DNA from: Tetradesmus obliquus
Taxonomy: Eukaryota; Chlorophyta; Chlorophyceae; Sphaeropleales; Scenedesmaceae
Direction: 5' to 3'
Length of the DNA: 64,000 nucleotides
NCBI GenBank assembly: GCA_030272155.1
Contig: CP126202.1
Location: 3,679,501 to 3,743,500, forward strand
Below, piece after piece: positions 48,376 through 62,256 of the stretch. A program made the translations under genes and the position numbers. Within the stretch, counting starts at the first letter, position 1. Each line of letters opens with the position of its first letter. The notes under the pieces were generated by a model. It had not been told where the DNA came from. It was given only the letters and a program-made list of their open reading frames with translations, and made no database searches.

Positions 48376-49011
48376 TCAATAGATCTTTTTGTGGAGCAAG
48401 TGCACAGTTATGTAGGTCAGCCCTTGTAACTTTCTTGCTTCAAAAAAAAAAAAAAAAAAAAAAAAAAGAGACGCTGTCACACGATCATGCAGACAGCCCC
48501 GTGCGGGGCAGCCCCGAAAGGCATCCAGGACCTGACCGAGTGCCCAGACTCCACTAAAATCACAGTTACGCAATGACGTCCTGTGATGTGTGACAGACCG
48601 TGACTGGCCCTTGAAACAAAAGCTGTCCATAGTGTAGCTGTCAGCTATCAACGCATGTTTTTTTTTTTTTTTTTTTTTTTGAAGCAAGAAAGTTACAAGG
48701 GCTGACCTACATAACTGTGCACTTGCTCCACAAAAAGATCCATCAACGCATGGTGACTTGCACACCTCTAAAAGCTGCACCTTTTAGTGGAGTCTGGGCA
48801 CTCGGTCAGGTCCTGGATGCCTTTCGGGGCTGCCCCGCACGGGGCTGTCTGCATGATCGTGTGACAGCGTCTCTTGGTACAAGAGACCTGTGGGGTGAGT
48901 GCGGAACAGGTTGCCTCACTCTCTCAATGGATCTTTTTGTGGAGCAAGTGCACAGTTATGTAGGTCAGCCCTTGTAACTTTCTTGCTTCAAAAAAAAAAA
49001 AAAAAAAAAAA
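48376..49011. mobile_element. LINE island 4
   Basis: The LINE tail with the tcaatagatc variant and its A tract is followed directly by reversed UTR from gagacgctgtc, instead of by the right target copy. A T tract with reversed tail (flanked by atcaacgcatg) and a plus tail ending at 49011 follow. The join looks like recombination between A tracts of a satellite-borne insertion and of an island such as 27525-28099. Confidence 0.85.
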
Positions 49012-52000
49012 TAAATTCCCGAGCTCAAACGGACGAGTAGGTATTTTTGCAGGTCCAACATAAAACAACTCTTTGGAACAATTTAAACAATGTTTCGACG
49101 ACCACATCCCTTTCGTCCAGGACGGCCAAGTAAGCGCGCCGGGTAAAAATTCAACGGCACGGACGATTCGAGGGCCGCTGCGCTTCGCTTCTTCTTCCGC
49201 CCCAACTCTTGTCAAGTTCTCACATGCACGTGGGTGAAATTCCCGAGCTCAAACGGACGAGTAGGTATTTTTGCAGGTCCATCCAATTTCCAGTGGCAGT
49301 GGACCGACACCCGTGCCAATTTGCTGAATGCAGCCAGGTCCCTCCAAAGACATTTTATTATATAAATCAACATAAAACAACTCTTTGGAACAATTTAAAC
49401 AATGTTTCGACGACCACATCCCTTTCGTCCAGGACGGCCAAGTAAGCGCGCCGGGTAAAAATTCAACGGCACGGACGATTCGAGGGCCGCTGCGCTTCGC
49501 TTCCTCTTCCGCCCCAACTCTTGTCAGGTTCTCACATGCACGTGGGTGAAATGTCCGAGCTCAAACGGACGAGTAGGTATTTTTGCAGGTCCATCCAATT
49601 TCCAGTGGCAGTGGACCGACACCCGTGCCAATTTGCTGAATGCAGCCAGGTCCCTCCGAACCAGGACGAAAAAAAAAAAAAAAAAAAAAAAGAACCAGGA
49701 CGGCCAAGTAAGCGCGCCGGGTAAAAATTCAACGGCACGGACGATTCGAGGGCCGCTGCGCTTCGCTTCCTCTTCCGCCCCAACTCTTGTCAAGTTCTCA
49801 CATGCACGTGGGTGAAATTCCCGAGCTCAAACGGACGGGTAGGTATTTTTGCAGGTCCATCCAATTTCCAGTGGCAGTGGACCGACACCCGTGCCAACCT
49901 GCTGGATGCAGCCAGGTCCCTCCAAAGACATTTTATTATATTAATCAACATAAAACAACTCTTTGGAACAATTTAAACAATGTTTCGACGACCACATCCC
50001 TTTCGTCCAGGACGGCCAAGTAAGCGCGCCGGGTAAAAATTCAACGGCACGGACGATTCGAGGGCCGCTGCGCTTCGCTTCCTCTTCCGCCCCAACTCTT
50101 GTCAGGTTCTCACATGCACGTGGGTGAAATTCCCGAGCTCAAACGGACGGGTAGGTATTTTTGCAGGTCCATCCAATTTCCAGTGGCAGTGGACCGACAC
50201 CCGTGCTAATTTGCTGAATGCAGCCAGGTCCCTCCAAAGACATTTTATTATATAAATCAACATAAAACAACTCTTTGGAACAATTTAAACAATGTTTCGA
50301 CGACCACATCCCTTTCGTCCAGGACGGCCAAGTAAGCGCGCCGGGTAAAAATTCAACGGCACGGACGATTCGAGGGCCGCTGCGCTTCGCTTCTTCTTCC
50401 GCCCCAACTCTTGTCAAGTTCTCACATGCACGTGGGTGAAATGTCCGAGCTCAAACGGACGAGTAGGTATTTTTGCAGGTCCATCCAATTTCCAGTGGCA
50501 GTGGACCGACACCCGTGCCAATTTGCTGAATGCAGCCAGGTCCCTCCGAACCAGGACGAAAAAAAAAAAAAAAAAAAGAACCAGGACGGCCAAGTAAGCG
50601 CGCCGGGTAAAAATTCAACGGCACGGACGATTCGAGGGCCGCTGCGCTTCGCTTCCTCTTCCGCCCCAACTCTTGTCAAGTTCTCACATGCACGTGGGTG
50701 AAATTCCCGAGCTCAAACGGACGGGTAGGTATTTTTGCAGGTCCATCCAATTTCCAGTGGCAGTGGACCGACACCCGTGCCAACCTGCTGGATGCAGCCA
50801 GGTCCCTCCAAAGACATTTTATTATATTAATCAACATAAAACAACTCTTTGGAACAATTTAAACAATGTTTCGACGACCACATCCCTTTCGTCCAGGACG
50901 GCCAAGTAAGCGCGCCGGGTAAAAATTCAACGGCACGGACGATTCGAGGGCCGCTGCGCTTCGCTTCCTCTTCCGCCCCAACTCTTGTCAGGTTCTCACA
51001 TGCACGTGGGTGAAATGTCCGAGCTCAAACGGACGAGTAGGTATTTTTGCAGGTCCATCCAATTTCCAGTGGCAGTGGACCGACACCCGTGCCAACCTGC
51101 TGGATGCAGCCAGGTCCCTCCAAAGACATTTTATTATATTAATCAACATAAAACAACTCTTTGGAACAATTTAAACAATGTTTCGACGACCACATCCCTT
51201 TCGTCCAGGACGGCCAAGTAAGCGCGCCGGGTAAAAATTCAACGGCACGGACGATTCGAGGGCCGCTGCGCTTCGCTTCTTCTTCCGCCCCAACTCTTGT
51301 CAAGTTCTCACATGCACGTGGGTGAAATGTCCGAGCTCAAACGGACGAGTAGGTATTTTTGCAGGTCCATCCAATTTCCAGTGGCAGTGGACCGACACCC
51401 GTGCCAATTTGCTGAATGCAGCCAGGTCCCTCCGAACCAGGACGAAAAAAAAAAAAAAAAAAAGAACCAGGACGGCCAAGTAAGCGCGCCGGGTAAAAAT
51501 TCAACGGCACGGACGATTCGAGGGCCGCTGCGCTTCGCTTCCTCTTCCGCCCCAACTCTTGTCAGGTTCTCACATGCACGTGGGTGAAATGTCCGAGCTC
51601 AAACGGACGAGTAGGTATTTTTGCAGGTCCATCCAATTTCCAGTGGCAGTGGACCGACACCCGTGCTAATTTGCTGAATGCAGCCAGGTCCCTCCAAAGA
51701 CATTTTATTATATAAATCAACATAAAACAACTCTTTGGAACAATTTAAACAATGTTTCGACGACCACATCCCTTTCGTCCAGGACGGCCAAGTAAGCGCG
51801 CCGGGTAAAAATTCAACGGCACGGACGATTCGAGGGCCGCTGCGCTTCGCTTCTTCTTCCGCCCCAACTCTTGTCAAGTTCTCACATGCACGTGGGTGAA
51901 ATGTCCGAGCTCAAACGGACGAGTAGGTATTTTTGCAGGTCCATCCAATTTCCAGTGGCAGTGGACCGACACCCGTGCCAATTTGCTGAATGCAGCCAGG

Positions 52001-53200
52001 TCCCTCCGAACCAGGACGAAAAAAAAAAAAAAAAAAAGAACCAGGACGGCCAAGTAAGCGCGCCGGGTAAAAATTCAACGGCACGGACGATTCGAGGGCC
52101 GCTGCGCTTCGCTTCCTCTTCCGCCCCAACTCTTGTCAAGTTCTCACATGCACGTGGGTGAAATTCCCGAGCTCAAACGGACGGGTAGGTATTTTTGCAG
52201 GTCCATCCAATTTCCAGTGGCAGTGGACCGACACCCGTGCCAACCTGCTGGATGCAGCCAGGTCCCTCCAAAGACATTTTATTATATTAATCAACATAAA
52301 ACAACTCTTTGGAACAATTTAAACAATGTTTCGACGACCACATCCCTTTCGTCCAGGACGGCCAAGTAAGCGCGCCGGGTAAAAATTCAACGGCACGGAC
52401 GATTCGAGGGCCGCTGCGCTTCGCTTCCTCTTCCGCCCCAACTCTTGTCAGGTTCTCACATGCACGTGGGTGAAATGTCCGAGCTCAAACGGACGAGTAG
52501 GTATTTTTGCAGGTCCATCCAATTTCCAGTGGCAGTGGACCGACACCCGTGCCAACCTGCTGGATGCAGCCAGGTCCCTCCAAAGACATTTTATTATATT
52601 AATCAACATAAAACAACTCTTTGGAACAATTTAAACAATGTTTCGACGACCACATCCCTTTCGTCCAGGACGGCCAAGTAAGCGCGCCGGGTAAAAATTC
52701 AACGGCACGGACGATTCGAGGGCCGCTGCGCTTCGCTTCTTCTTCCGCCCCAACTCTTGTCAAGTTCTCACATGCACGTGGGTGAAATTCCCGAGCTCAA
52801 ACGGACGAGTAGGTATTTTTGCAGGTCCATCCAATTTCCAGTGGCAGTGGACCGACACCCGTGCCAATTTGCTGAATGCAGCCAGGTCCCTCCAAAGACA
52901 TTTTATTATATAAATCAACATAAAACAACTCTTTGGAACAATTTAAACAATGTTTCGACGACCACATCCCTTTCGTCCAGGACGGCCAAGTAAGCGCGCC
53001 GGGTAAAAATTCAACGGCACGGACGATTCGAGGGCCGCTGCGCTTCGCTTCCTCTTCCGCCCCAACTCTTGTCAGGTTCTCACATGCACGTGGGTGAAAT
53101 GTCCGAGCTCAAACGGACGAGTAGGTATTTTTGCAGGTCCATCCAATTTCCAGTGGCAGTGGACCGACACCCGTGCCAACCTGCTGGATGCAGCCAGGTC

Positions 53201-53266
53201 TCAATAGATCTTTTTGTGGAGCAAGTGCACAGTTATGTAGGTCAGCCCTTGTAACTTTCTTGCTTC

Positions 53267-53295
<29 letters not shown>
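53201..53295 (+). mobile_element. LINE tail insertion in satellite, amplified copy
   Basis: Same breakpoints and gatgcagccaggtc target duplication as at 30829; A29. Confidence 0.92.
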
Positions 53296-53297
<2 letters not shown>

Positions 53298-53933
53298 TGC
53301 AGCCAGGTCCCTCCAAAGACATTTTATTATATTAATCAACATAAAACAACTCTTTGGAACAATTTAAACAATGTTTCGACGACCACATCCCTTTCGTCCA
53401 GGACGGCCAAGTAAGCGCGCCGGGTAAAAATTCAACGGCACGGACGATTCGAGGGCCGCTGCGCTTCGCTTCTTCTTCCGCCCCAACTCTTGTCAAGTTC
53501 TCACATGCACGTGGGTGAAATTCCCGAGCTCAAACGGACGAGTAGGTATTTTTGCAGGTCCATCCAATTTCCAGTGGCAGTGGACCGACACCCGTGCCAA
53601 TTTGCTGAATGCAGCCAGGTCCCTCCAAAGACATTTTATTATATAAATCAACATAAAACAACTCTTTGGAACAATTTAAACAATGTTTCGACGACCACAT
53701 CCCTTTCGTCCAGGACGGCCAAGTAAGCGCGCCGGGTAAAAATTCAACGGCACGGACGATTCGAGGGCCGCTGCGCTTCGCTTCCTCTTCCGCCCCAACT
53801 CTTGTCAGGTTCTCACATGCACGTGGGTGAAATGTCCGAGCTCAAACGGACGAGTAGGTATTTTTGCAGGTCCATCCAATTTCCAGTGGCAGTGGACCGA
53901 CACCCGTGCCAACCTGCTGGATGCAGCCAGGTC

Positions 53934-53999
53934 TCAATAGATCTTTTTGTGGAGCAAGTGCACAGTTATGTAGGTCAGCCCTTGTAACTTTCTTGCTTC

Positions 54000-54028
<29 letters not shown>
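53934..54028 (+). mobile_element. LINE tail insertion in satellite, amplified copy
   Basis: Same insertion, 733 bp after the previous copy; A29. Confidence 0.92.
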
Positions 54029-54030
<2 letters not shown>

Positions 54031-54623
54031 TGCAGCCAGGTCCCTCCAAAGACATTTTATTATATTAATCAACATAAAACAACTCTTTGGAACAATTTAA
54101 ACAATGTTTCGACGACCACATCCCTTTCGTCCAGGACGGCCAAGTAAGCGCGCCGGGTAAAAATTCAACGGCACGGACGATTCGAGGGCCGCTGCGCTTC
54201 GCTTCTTCTTCCGCCCCAACTCTTGTCAAGTTCTCACATGCACGTGGGTGAAATTCCCGAGCTCAAACGGACGAGTAGGTATTTTTGCAGGTCCATCCAA
54301 TTTCCAGTGGCAGTGGACCGACACCCGTGCCAATTTGCTGAATGCAGCCAGGTCCCTCCAAAGACATTTTATTATATAAATCAACATAAAACAACTCTTT
54401 GGAACAATTTAAACAATGTTTCGACGACCACATCCCTTTCGTCCAGGACGGCCAAGTAAGCGCGCCGGGTAAAAATTCAACGGCACGGACGATTCGAGGG
54501 CCGCTGCGCTTCGCTTCCTCTTCCGCCCCAACTCTTGTCAGGTTCTCACATGCACGTGGGTGAAATGTCCGAGCTCAAACGGACGAGTAGGTATTTTTGC
54601 AGGTCCATCCAATTTCCAGTGGC

Positions 54624-55625
54624 GATAGCAGGATATGCTTTGCCTGAAGTGGAGAGTCTATCAATAGACAGGTGGTGATTGTCTGTGTCGACAATCAGTC
54701 ACCTATAAATAGGCGTCTTGTGTGTGTGTGTCGTAATGCTGCCTGTGAGGTGCAGCTTTTAGAGGTGTGCAAGTCACCATGCGTTGATAGCTGACAGCTA
54801 CACTATGGACAGCTTTTGTTTCAAGGGCCAGTCACGGTCTGTCACACATCACAGGACGTCATTGCGTAACTGTGATTTTAGTGGAGTCTGGGCACTCGGT
54901 CAGGTCCTGGATGCCACACGATCATGCAGACAGCCCCGTGCGGGGCAGCCCCGAAAGGCATCCAGGACCTGACCGAGTGCCCAGACTCCACTAAAATCAC
55001 AGTTTTTTTTTTTTTTTTTTTGTTTTTTTTGAAGCAAGAAAGTTACAAGGGCTGACCTACATAACTGTGCACTTGCTCCACAAAAAGATCACAGTTACGC
55101 AATGACGTCCTGTGATGTGTGACAGACCGTGACTGGCCCTTGAAACAAAAGCTGTCCATAGTGTAGCTGTCAGCTATCAACGCATGGTTTTTTTTTTTTT
55201 TTTTTTTTTTGAAGCAAGAAAGTTACAAGGGCTGACCTACATAACTGTGCACTTGCTCCACAAAAAGATCCATCAACGCATGGTGACTTGCACACCTCTA
55301 AAAGCTGCACCTTGCACAGTTATGTAGGTCAGCCCTTGTAACTTTCTTGCTTCAAAAAAAAAAAAAAAAAACAAAAACAAAAAAAAGCTGCACCTTTTAG
55401 TGGAGTCTGGGCACTCGGTCAGGTCCTGGATGCCTTTCGGGGCTGCCCCGCACGGGGCTGTCTGCATGATCGTGTGACAGCGTCTCTTGGTACAAGAGAC
55501 CTGTGGGGTGAGTGCGGAACAGGTTGCCTCACTCTCTCAATGGATCTTTTTGTGGAGCAAGTGCACAGTTATGTAGGTCAGCCCTTGTAACTTTCTTGCT
55601 TCAAAAAAAAAAAAAAAAAAAAAAA
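54624..55625. mobile_element. LINE island 5
   Basis: Fold-back whose right arm is interrupted by a T tract (with one G) and reversed LINE tail at about 55005-55087. This insertion is flanked by atcacagtt at 54996-55004 and 55088-55096. A second reversed tail follows at the atcaacgcatgg site, then a plus tail nested at aaaagctgcacctt whose A tract now has C interruptions, then a final plus tail ending at 55625. Confidence 0.87.
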
Positions 55626-58355
55626 TAAATTCCCGAGCTCAAACGGACGAGTAGGTATTTTTGCAGGTCCAACATAAAACAACTCTTTGGAACAATTTAA
55701 ACAATGTTTCGACGACCACATCCCTTTCGTCCAGGACGGCCAAGTAAGCGCGCCGGGTAAAAATTCAACGGCACGGACGATTCGAGGGCCGCTGCGCTTC
55801 GCTTCTTCTTCCGCCCCAACTCTTGTCAAGTTCTCACATGCACGTGGGTGAAATTCCCGAGCTCAAACGGACGAGTAGGTATTTTTGCAGGTCCATCCAA
55901 TTTCCAGTGGCAGTGGACCGACACCCGTGCCAATTTGCTGAATGCAGCCAGGTCCCTCCAAAGACATTTTATTATATAAATCAACATAAAACAACTCTTT
56001 GGAACAATTTAAACAATGTTTCGACGACCACATCCCTTTCGTCCAGGACGGCCAAGTAAGCGCGCCGGGTAAAAATTCAACGGCACGGACGATTCGAGGG
56101 CCGCTGCGCTTCGCTTCCTCTTCCGCCCCAACTCTTGTCAGGTTCTCACATGCACGTGGGTGAAATGTCCGAGCTCAAACGGACGAGTAGGTATTTTTGC
56201 AGGTCCATCCAATTTCCAGTGGCAGTGGACCGACACCCGTGCCAATTTGCTGAATGCAGCCAGGTCCCTCCGAACCAGGACGAAAAAAAAAAAAAAAAAA
56301 AAAAAAGAACCAGGACGGCCAAGTAAGCGCGCCGGGTAAAAATTCAACGGCACGGACGATTCGAGGGCCGCTGCGCTTCGCTTCCTCTTCCGCCCCAACT
56401 CTTGTCAAGTTCTCACATGCACGTGGGTGAAATTCCCGAGCTCAAACGGACGGGTAGGTATTTTTGCAGGTCCATCCAATTTCCAGTGGCAGTGGACCGA
56501 CACCCGTGCCAACCTGCTGGATGCAGCCAGGTCCCTCCAAAGACATTTTATTATATTAATCAACATAAAACAACTCTTTGGAACAATTTAAACAATGTTT
56601 CGACGACCACATCCCTTTCGTCCAGGACGGCCAAGTAAGCGCGCCGGGTAAAAATTCAACGGCACGGACGATTCGAGGGCCGCTGCGCTTCGCTTCCTCT
56701 TCCGCCCCAACTCTTGTCAGGTTCTCACATGCACGTGGGTGAAATTCCCGAGCTCAAACGGACGGGTAGGTATTTTTGCAGGTCCATCCAATTTCCAGTG
56801 GCAGTGGACCGACACCCGTGCTAATTTGCTGAATGCAGCCAGGTCCCTCCAAAGACATTTTATTATATAAATCAACATAAAACAACTCTTTGGAACAATT
56901 TAAACAATGTTTCGACGACCACATCCCTTTCGTCCAGGACGGCCAAGTAAGCGCGCCGGGTAAAAATTCAACGGCACGGACGATTCGAGGGCCGCTGCGC
57001 TTCGCTTCTTCTTCCGCCCCAACTCTTGTCAAGTTCTCACATGCACGTGGGTGAAATGTCCGAGCTCAAACGGACGAGTAGGTATTTTTGCAGGTCCATC
57101 CAATTTCCAGTGGCAGTGGACCGACACCCGTGCCAATTTGCTGAATGCAGCCAGGTCCCTCCGAACCAGGACGAAAAAAAAAAAAAAAAAAAGAACCAGG
57201 ACGGCCAAGTAAGCGCGCCGGGTAAAAATTCAACGGCACGGACGATTCGAGGGCCGCTGCGCTTCGCTTCCTCTTCCGCCCCAACTCTTGTCAAGTTCTC
57301 ACATGCACGTGGGTGAAATTCCCGAGCTCAAACGGACGGGTAGGTATTTTTGCAGGTCCATCCAATTTCCAGTGGCAGTGGACCGACACCCGTGCCAACC
57401 TGCTGGATGCAGCCAGGTCCCTCCAAAGACATTTTATTATATTAATCAACATAAAACAACTCTTTGGAACAATTTAAACAATGTTTCGACGACCACATCC
57501 CTTTCGTCCAGGACGGCCAAGTAAGCGCGCCGGGTAAAAATTCAACGGCACGGACGATTCGAGGGCCGCTGCGCTTCGCTTCCTCTTCCGCCCCAACTCT
57601 TGTCAGGTTCTCACATGCACGTGGGTGAAATGTCCGAGCTCAAACGGACGAGTAGGTATTTTTGCAGGTCCATCCAATTTCCAGTGGCAGTGGACCGACA
57701 CCCGTGCCAACCTGCTGGATGCAGCCAGGTCCCTCCAAAGACATTTTATTATATTAATCAACATAAAACAACTCTTTGGAACAATTTAAACAATGTTTCG
57801 ACGACCACATCCCTTTCGTCCAGGACGGCCAAGTAAGCGCGCCGGGTAAAAATTCAACGGCACGGACGATTCGAGGGCCGCTGCGCTTCGCTTCTTCTTC
57901 CGCCCCAACTCTTGTCAAGTTCTCACATGCACGTGGGTGAAATTCCCGAGCTCAAACGGACGAGTAGGTATTTTTGCAGGTCCATCCAATTTCCAGTGGC
58001 AGTGGACCGACACCCGTGCCAATTTGCTGAATGCAGCCAGGTCCCTCCAAAGACATTTTATTATATAAATCAACATAAAACAACTCTTTGGAACATTTTA
58101 AACAATGTTTCGACGACCACATCCCTTTCGTCCAGGACGGCCAAGTAAGCGCGCCGGGTAAAAATTCAACGGCACGGACGATTCGAGGGCCGCTGCGCTT
58201 CGCTTCCTCTTCCGCCCCAACTCTTGTCAGGTTCTCACATGCACGTGGGTGAAATGTCCGAGCTCAAACGGACGAGTAGGTATTTTTGCAGGTCCATCCA
58301 ATTTCCAGTGGCAGTGGACCGACACCCGTGCCAACCTGCTGGATGCAGCCAGGTC

Positions 58356-58420
58356 TCAATAGATCTTTTTGTGGAGCAAGTGCACAGTTATGTAGGTCAG
58401 CCCTTGTAACTTTCTTGCTT

Positions 58421-58453
<33 letters not shown>
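58356..58453 (+). mobile_element. LINE tail insertion in satellite, amplified copy
   Basis: Same breakpoints and target duplication as at 30829; A32. Confidence 0.92.
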
Positions 58454-58455
<2 letters not shown>

Positions 58456-59091
58456 TGCAGCCAGGTCCCTCCAAAGACATTTTATTATATTAATCAACAT
58501 AAAACAACTCTTTGGAACAATTTAAACAATGTTTCGACGACCACATCCCTTTCGTCCAGGACGGCCAAGTAAGCGCGCCGGGTAAAAATTCAACGGCACG
58601 GACGATTCGAGGGCCGCTGCGCTTCGCTTCTTCTTCCGCCCCAACTCTTGTCAAGTTCTCACATGCACGTGGGTGAAATTCCCGAGCTCAAACGGACGAG
58701 TAGGTATTTTTGCAGGTCCATCCAATTTCCAGTGGCAGTGGACCGACACCCGTGCCAATTTGCTGAATGCAGCCAGGTCCCTCCAAAGACATTTTATTAT
58801 ATAAATCAACATAAAACAACTCTTTGGAACAATTTAAACAATGTTTCGACGACCACATCCCTTTCGTCCAGGACGGCCAAGTAAGCGCGCCGGGTAAAAA
58901 TTCAACGGCACGGACGATTCGAGGGCCGCTGCGCTTCGCTTCCTCTTCCGCCCCAACTCTTGTCAGGTTCTCACATGCACGTGGGTGAAATGTCCGAGCT
59001 CAAACGGACGAGTAGGTATTTTTGCAGGTCCATCCAATTTCCAGTGGCAGTGGACCGACACCCGTGCCAACCTGCTGGATGCAGCCAGGTC

Positions 59092-59156
59092 TCAATAGAT
59101 CTTTTTGTGGAGCAAGTGCACAGTTATGTAGGTCAGCCCTTGTAACTTTCTTGCTT

Positions 59157-59190
<34 letters not shown>
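59092..59190 (+). mobile_element. LINE tail insertion in satellite, amplified copy
   Basis: Same breakpoints and target duplication as at 30829; A33. Confidence 0.92.
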
Positions 59191-59192
<2 letters not shown>

Positions 59193-59828
59193 TGCAGCCA
59201 GGTCCCTCCAAAGACATTTTATTATATTAATCAACATAAAACAACTCTTTGGAACAATTTAAACAATGTTTCGACGACCACATCCCTTTCGTCCAGGACG
59301 GCCAAGTAAGCGCGCCGGGTAAAAATTCAACGGCACGGACGATTCGAGGGCCGCTGCGCTTCGCTTCTTCTTCCGCCCCAACTCTTGTCAAGTTCTCACA
59401 TGCACGTGGGTGAAATTCCCGAGCTCAAACGGACGAGTAGGTATTTTTGCAGGTCCATCCAATTTCCAGTGGCAGTGGACCGACACCCGTGCCAATTTGC
59501 TGAATGCAGCCAGGTCCCTCCAAAGACATTTTATTATATAAATCAACATAAAACAACTCTTTGGAACAATTTAAACAATGTTTCGACGACCACATCCCTT
59601 TCGTCCAGGACGGCCAAGTAAGCGCGCCGGGTAAAAATTCAACGGCACGGACGATTCGAGGGCCGCTGCGCTTCGCTTCCTCTTCCGCCCCAACTCTTGT
59701 CAGGTTCTCACATGCACGTGGGTGAAATGTCCGAGCTCAAACGGACGAGTAGGTATTTTTGCAGGTCCATCCAATTTCCAGTGGCAGTGGACCGACACCC
59801 GTGCCAACCTGCTGGATGCAGCCAGGTC

Positions 59829-59893
59829 TCAATAGATCTTTTTGTGGAGCAAGTGCACAGTTATGTAGGTCAGCCCTTGTAACTTTCTTGCTT

Positions 59894-59926
<33 letters not shown>
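59829..59926 (+). mobile_element. LINE tail insertion in satellite, amplified copy
   Basis: Same breakpoints and target duplication as at 30829; A32. Confidence 0.92.
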
Positions 59927-59928
<2 letters not shown>

Positions 59929-60564
59929 TGCAGCCAGGTCCCTCCAAAGACATTTTATTATATTAATCAACATAAAACAACTCTTTGGAACAATTTAAAC
60001 AATGTTTCGACGACCACATCCCTTTCGTCCAGGACGGCCAAGTAAGCGCGCCGGGTAAAAATTCAACGGCACGGACGATTCGAGGGCCGCTGCGCTTCGC
60101 TTCTTCTTCCGCCCCAACTCTTGTCAAGTTCTCACATGCACGTGGGTGAAATTCCCGAGCTCAAACGGACGAGTAGGTATTTTTGCAGGTCCATCCAATT
60201 TCCAGTGGCAGTGGACCGACACCCGTGCCAATTTGCTGAATGCAGCCAGGTCCCTCCAAAGACATTTTATTATATAAATCAACATAAAACAACTCTTTGG
60301 AACAATTTAAACAATGTTTCGACGACCACATCCCTTTCGTCCAGGACGGCCAAGTAAGCGCGCCGGGTAAAAATTCAACGGCACGGACGATTCGAGGGCC
60401 GCTGCGCTTCGCTTCCTCTTCCGCCCCAACTCTTGTCAGGTTCTCACATGCACGTGGGTGAAATGTCCGAGCTCAAACGGACGAGTAGGTATTTTTGCAG
60501 GTCCATCCAATTTCCAGTGGCAGTGGACCGACACCCGTGCCAACCTGCTGGATGCAGCCAGGTC

Positions 60565-60629
60565 TCAATAGATCTTTTTGTGGAGCAAGTGCACAGTTAT
60601 GTAGGTCAGCCCTTGTAACTTTCTTGCTT

Positions 60630-60660
<31 letters not shown>
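60565..60660 (+). mobile_element. LINE tail insertion in satellite, amplified copy
   Basis: Same breakpoints and target duplication as at 30829; A30. Confidence 0.92.
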
Positions 60661-60662
<2 letters not shown>

Positions 60663-61255
60663 TGCAGCCAGGTCCCTCCAAAGACATTTTATTATATTAA
60701 TCAACATAAAACAACTCTTTGGAACAATTTAAACAATGTTTCGACGACCACATCCCTTTCGTCCAGGACGGCCAAGTAAGCGCGCCGGGTAAAAATTCAA
60801 CGGCACGGACGATTCGAGGGCCGCTGCGCTTCGCTTCTTCTTCCGCCCCAACTCTTGTCAAGTTCTCACATGCACGTGGGTGAAATTCCCGAGCTCAAAC
60901 GGACGAGTAGGTATTTTTGCAGGTCCATCCAATTTCCAGTGGCAGTGGACCGACACCCGTGCCAATTTGCTGAATGCAGCCAGGTCCCTCCAAAGACATT
61001 TTATTATATAAATCAACATAAAACAACTCTTTGGAACAATTTAAACAATGTTTCGACGACCACATCCCTTTCGTCCAGGACGGCCAAGTAAGCGCGCCGG
61101 GTAAAAATTCAACGGCACGGACGATTCGAGGGCCGCTGCGCTTCGCTTCCTCTTCCGCCCCAACTCTTGTCAGGTTCTCACATGCACGTGGGTGAAATGT
61201 CCGAGCTCAAACGGACGAGTAGGTATTTTTGCAGGTCCATCCAATTTCCAGTGGC

Positions 61256-62256
61256 GATAGCAGGATATGCTTTGCCTGAAGTGGAGAGTCTATCAATAGA
61301 CAGGTGGTGATTGTCTGTGTCGACAATCAGTCACCTATAAATAGGCGTCTTGTGTGTGTGTGTCGTAATGCTGCCTGTGAGGTGCAGCTTTTAGAGGTGT
61401 GCAAGTCACCATGCGTTGATAGCTGACAGCTACACTATGGACAGCTTTTGTTTCAAGGGCCAGTCACGGTCTGTCACACATCACAGGACGTCATTGCGTA
61501 ACTGTGATTTTAGTGGAGTCTGGGCACTCGGTCAGGTCCTGGATGCCACACGATCATGCAGACAGCCCCGTGCGGGGCAGCCCCGAAAGGCATCCAGGAC
61601 CTGACCGAGTGCCCAGACTCCACTAAAATCACAGTTTTTTTTTTTTTTTTTTGTTTTTTTTGAAGCAAGAAAGTTACAAGGGCTGACCTACATAACTGTG
61701 CACTTGCTCCACAAAAAGATCACAGTTACGCAATGACGTCCTGTGATGTGTGACAGACCGTGACTGGCCCTTGAAACAAAAGCTGTCCATAGTGTAGCTG
61801 TCAGCTATCAACGCATGGTTTTTTTTTTTTTTTTTTTTTTTGAAGCAAGAAAGTTACAAGGGCTGACCTACATAACTGTGCACTTGCTCCACAAAAAGAT
61901 CCATCAACGCATGGTGACTTGCACACCTCTAAAAGCTGCACCTTGCACAGTTATGTAGGTCAGCCCTTGTAACTTTCTTGCTTCAAAAAAAAAAAAAAAA
62001 AACAAAAACAAAAAAAAGCTGCACCTTTTAGTGGAGTCTGGGCACTCGGTCAGGTCCTGGATGCCTTTCGGGGCTGCCCCGCACGGGGCTGTCTGCATGA
62101 TCGTGTGACAGCGTCTCTTGGTACAAGAGACCTGTGGGGTGAGTGCGGAACAGGTTGCCTCACTCTCTCAATGGATCTTTTTGTGGAGCAAGTGCACAGT
62201 TATGTAGGTCAGCCCTTGTAACTTTCTTGCTTCAAAAAAAAAAAAAAAAAAAAAAA
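61256..62256. mobile_element. LINE island 6
   Basis: Near-identical to island 5 in every junction, including the G-interrupted T tract, the C-interrupted A tract and the atcacagtt insertion, at an offset of about 6632 bp. It is therefore a segmental duplicate and not a separate set of insertions. Confidence 0.9.

Larger units (their letters stand above)
49012..54623 (+). repeat. 312 bp satellite block 5
   Basis: Unit order matches block 6 with an offset of 6614-6615 bp from 49209 to about 51280. The copies then diverge: block 5 has extra deleted units with poly(A) at 51445 and 52019. It contains two LINE-tail dimers and ends at the standard gtggc junction with a LINE island. Confidence 0.95.
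55626..61255 (+). repeat. 312 bp satellite block 6
   Basis: Starts and ends at the standard junctions. Four consecutive dimers carry the LINE tail, so the 734-737 bp repeat has been expanded further here than in blocks 3 and 5 (two each). A private change (aacattttaaac) appears at 58092-58103 and also in a few units of block 1. Confidence 0.95.
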
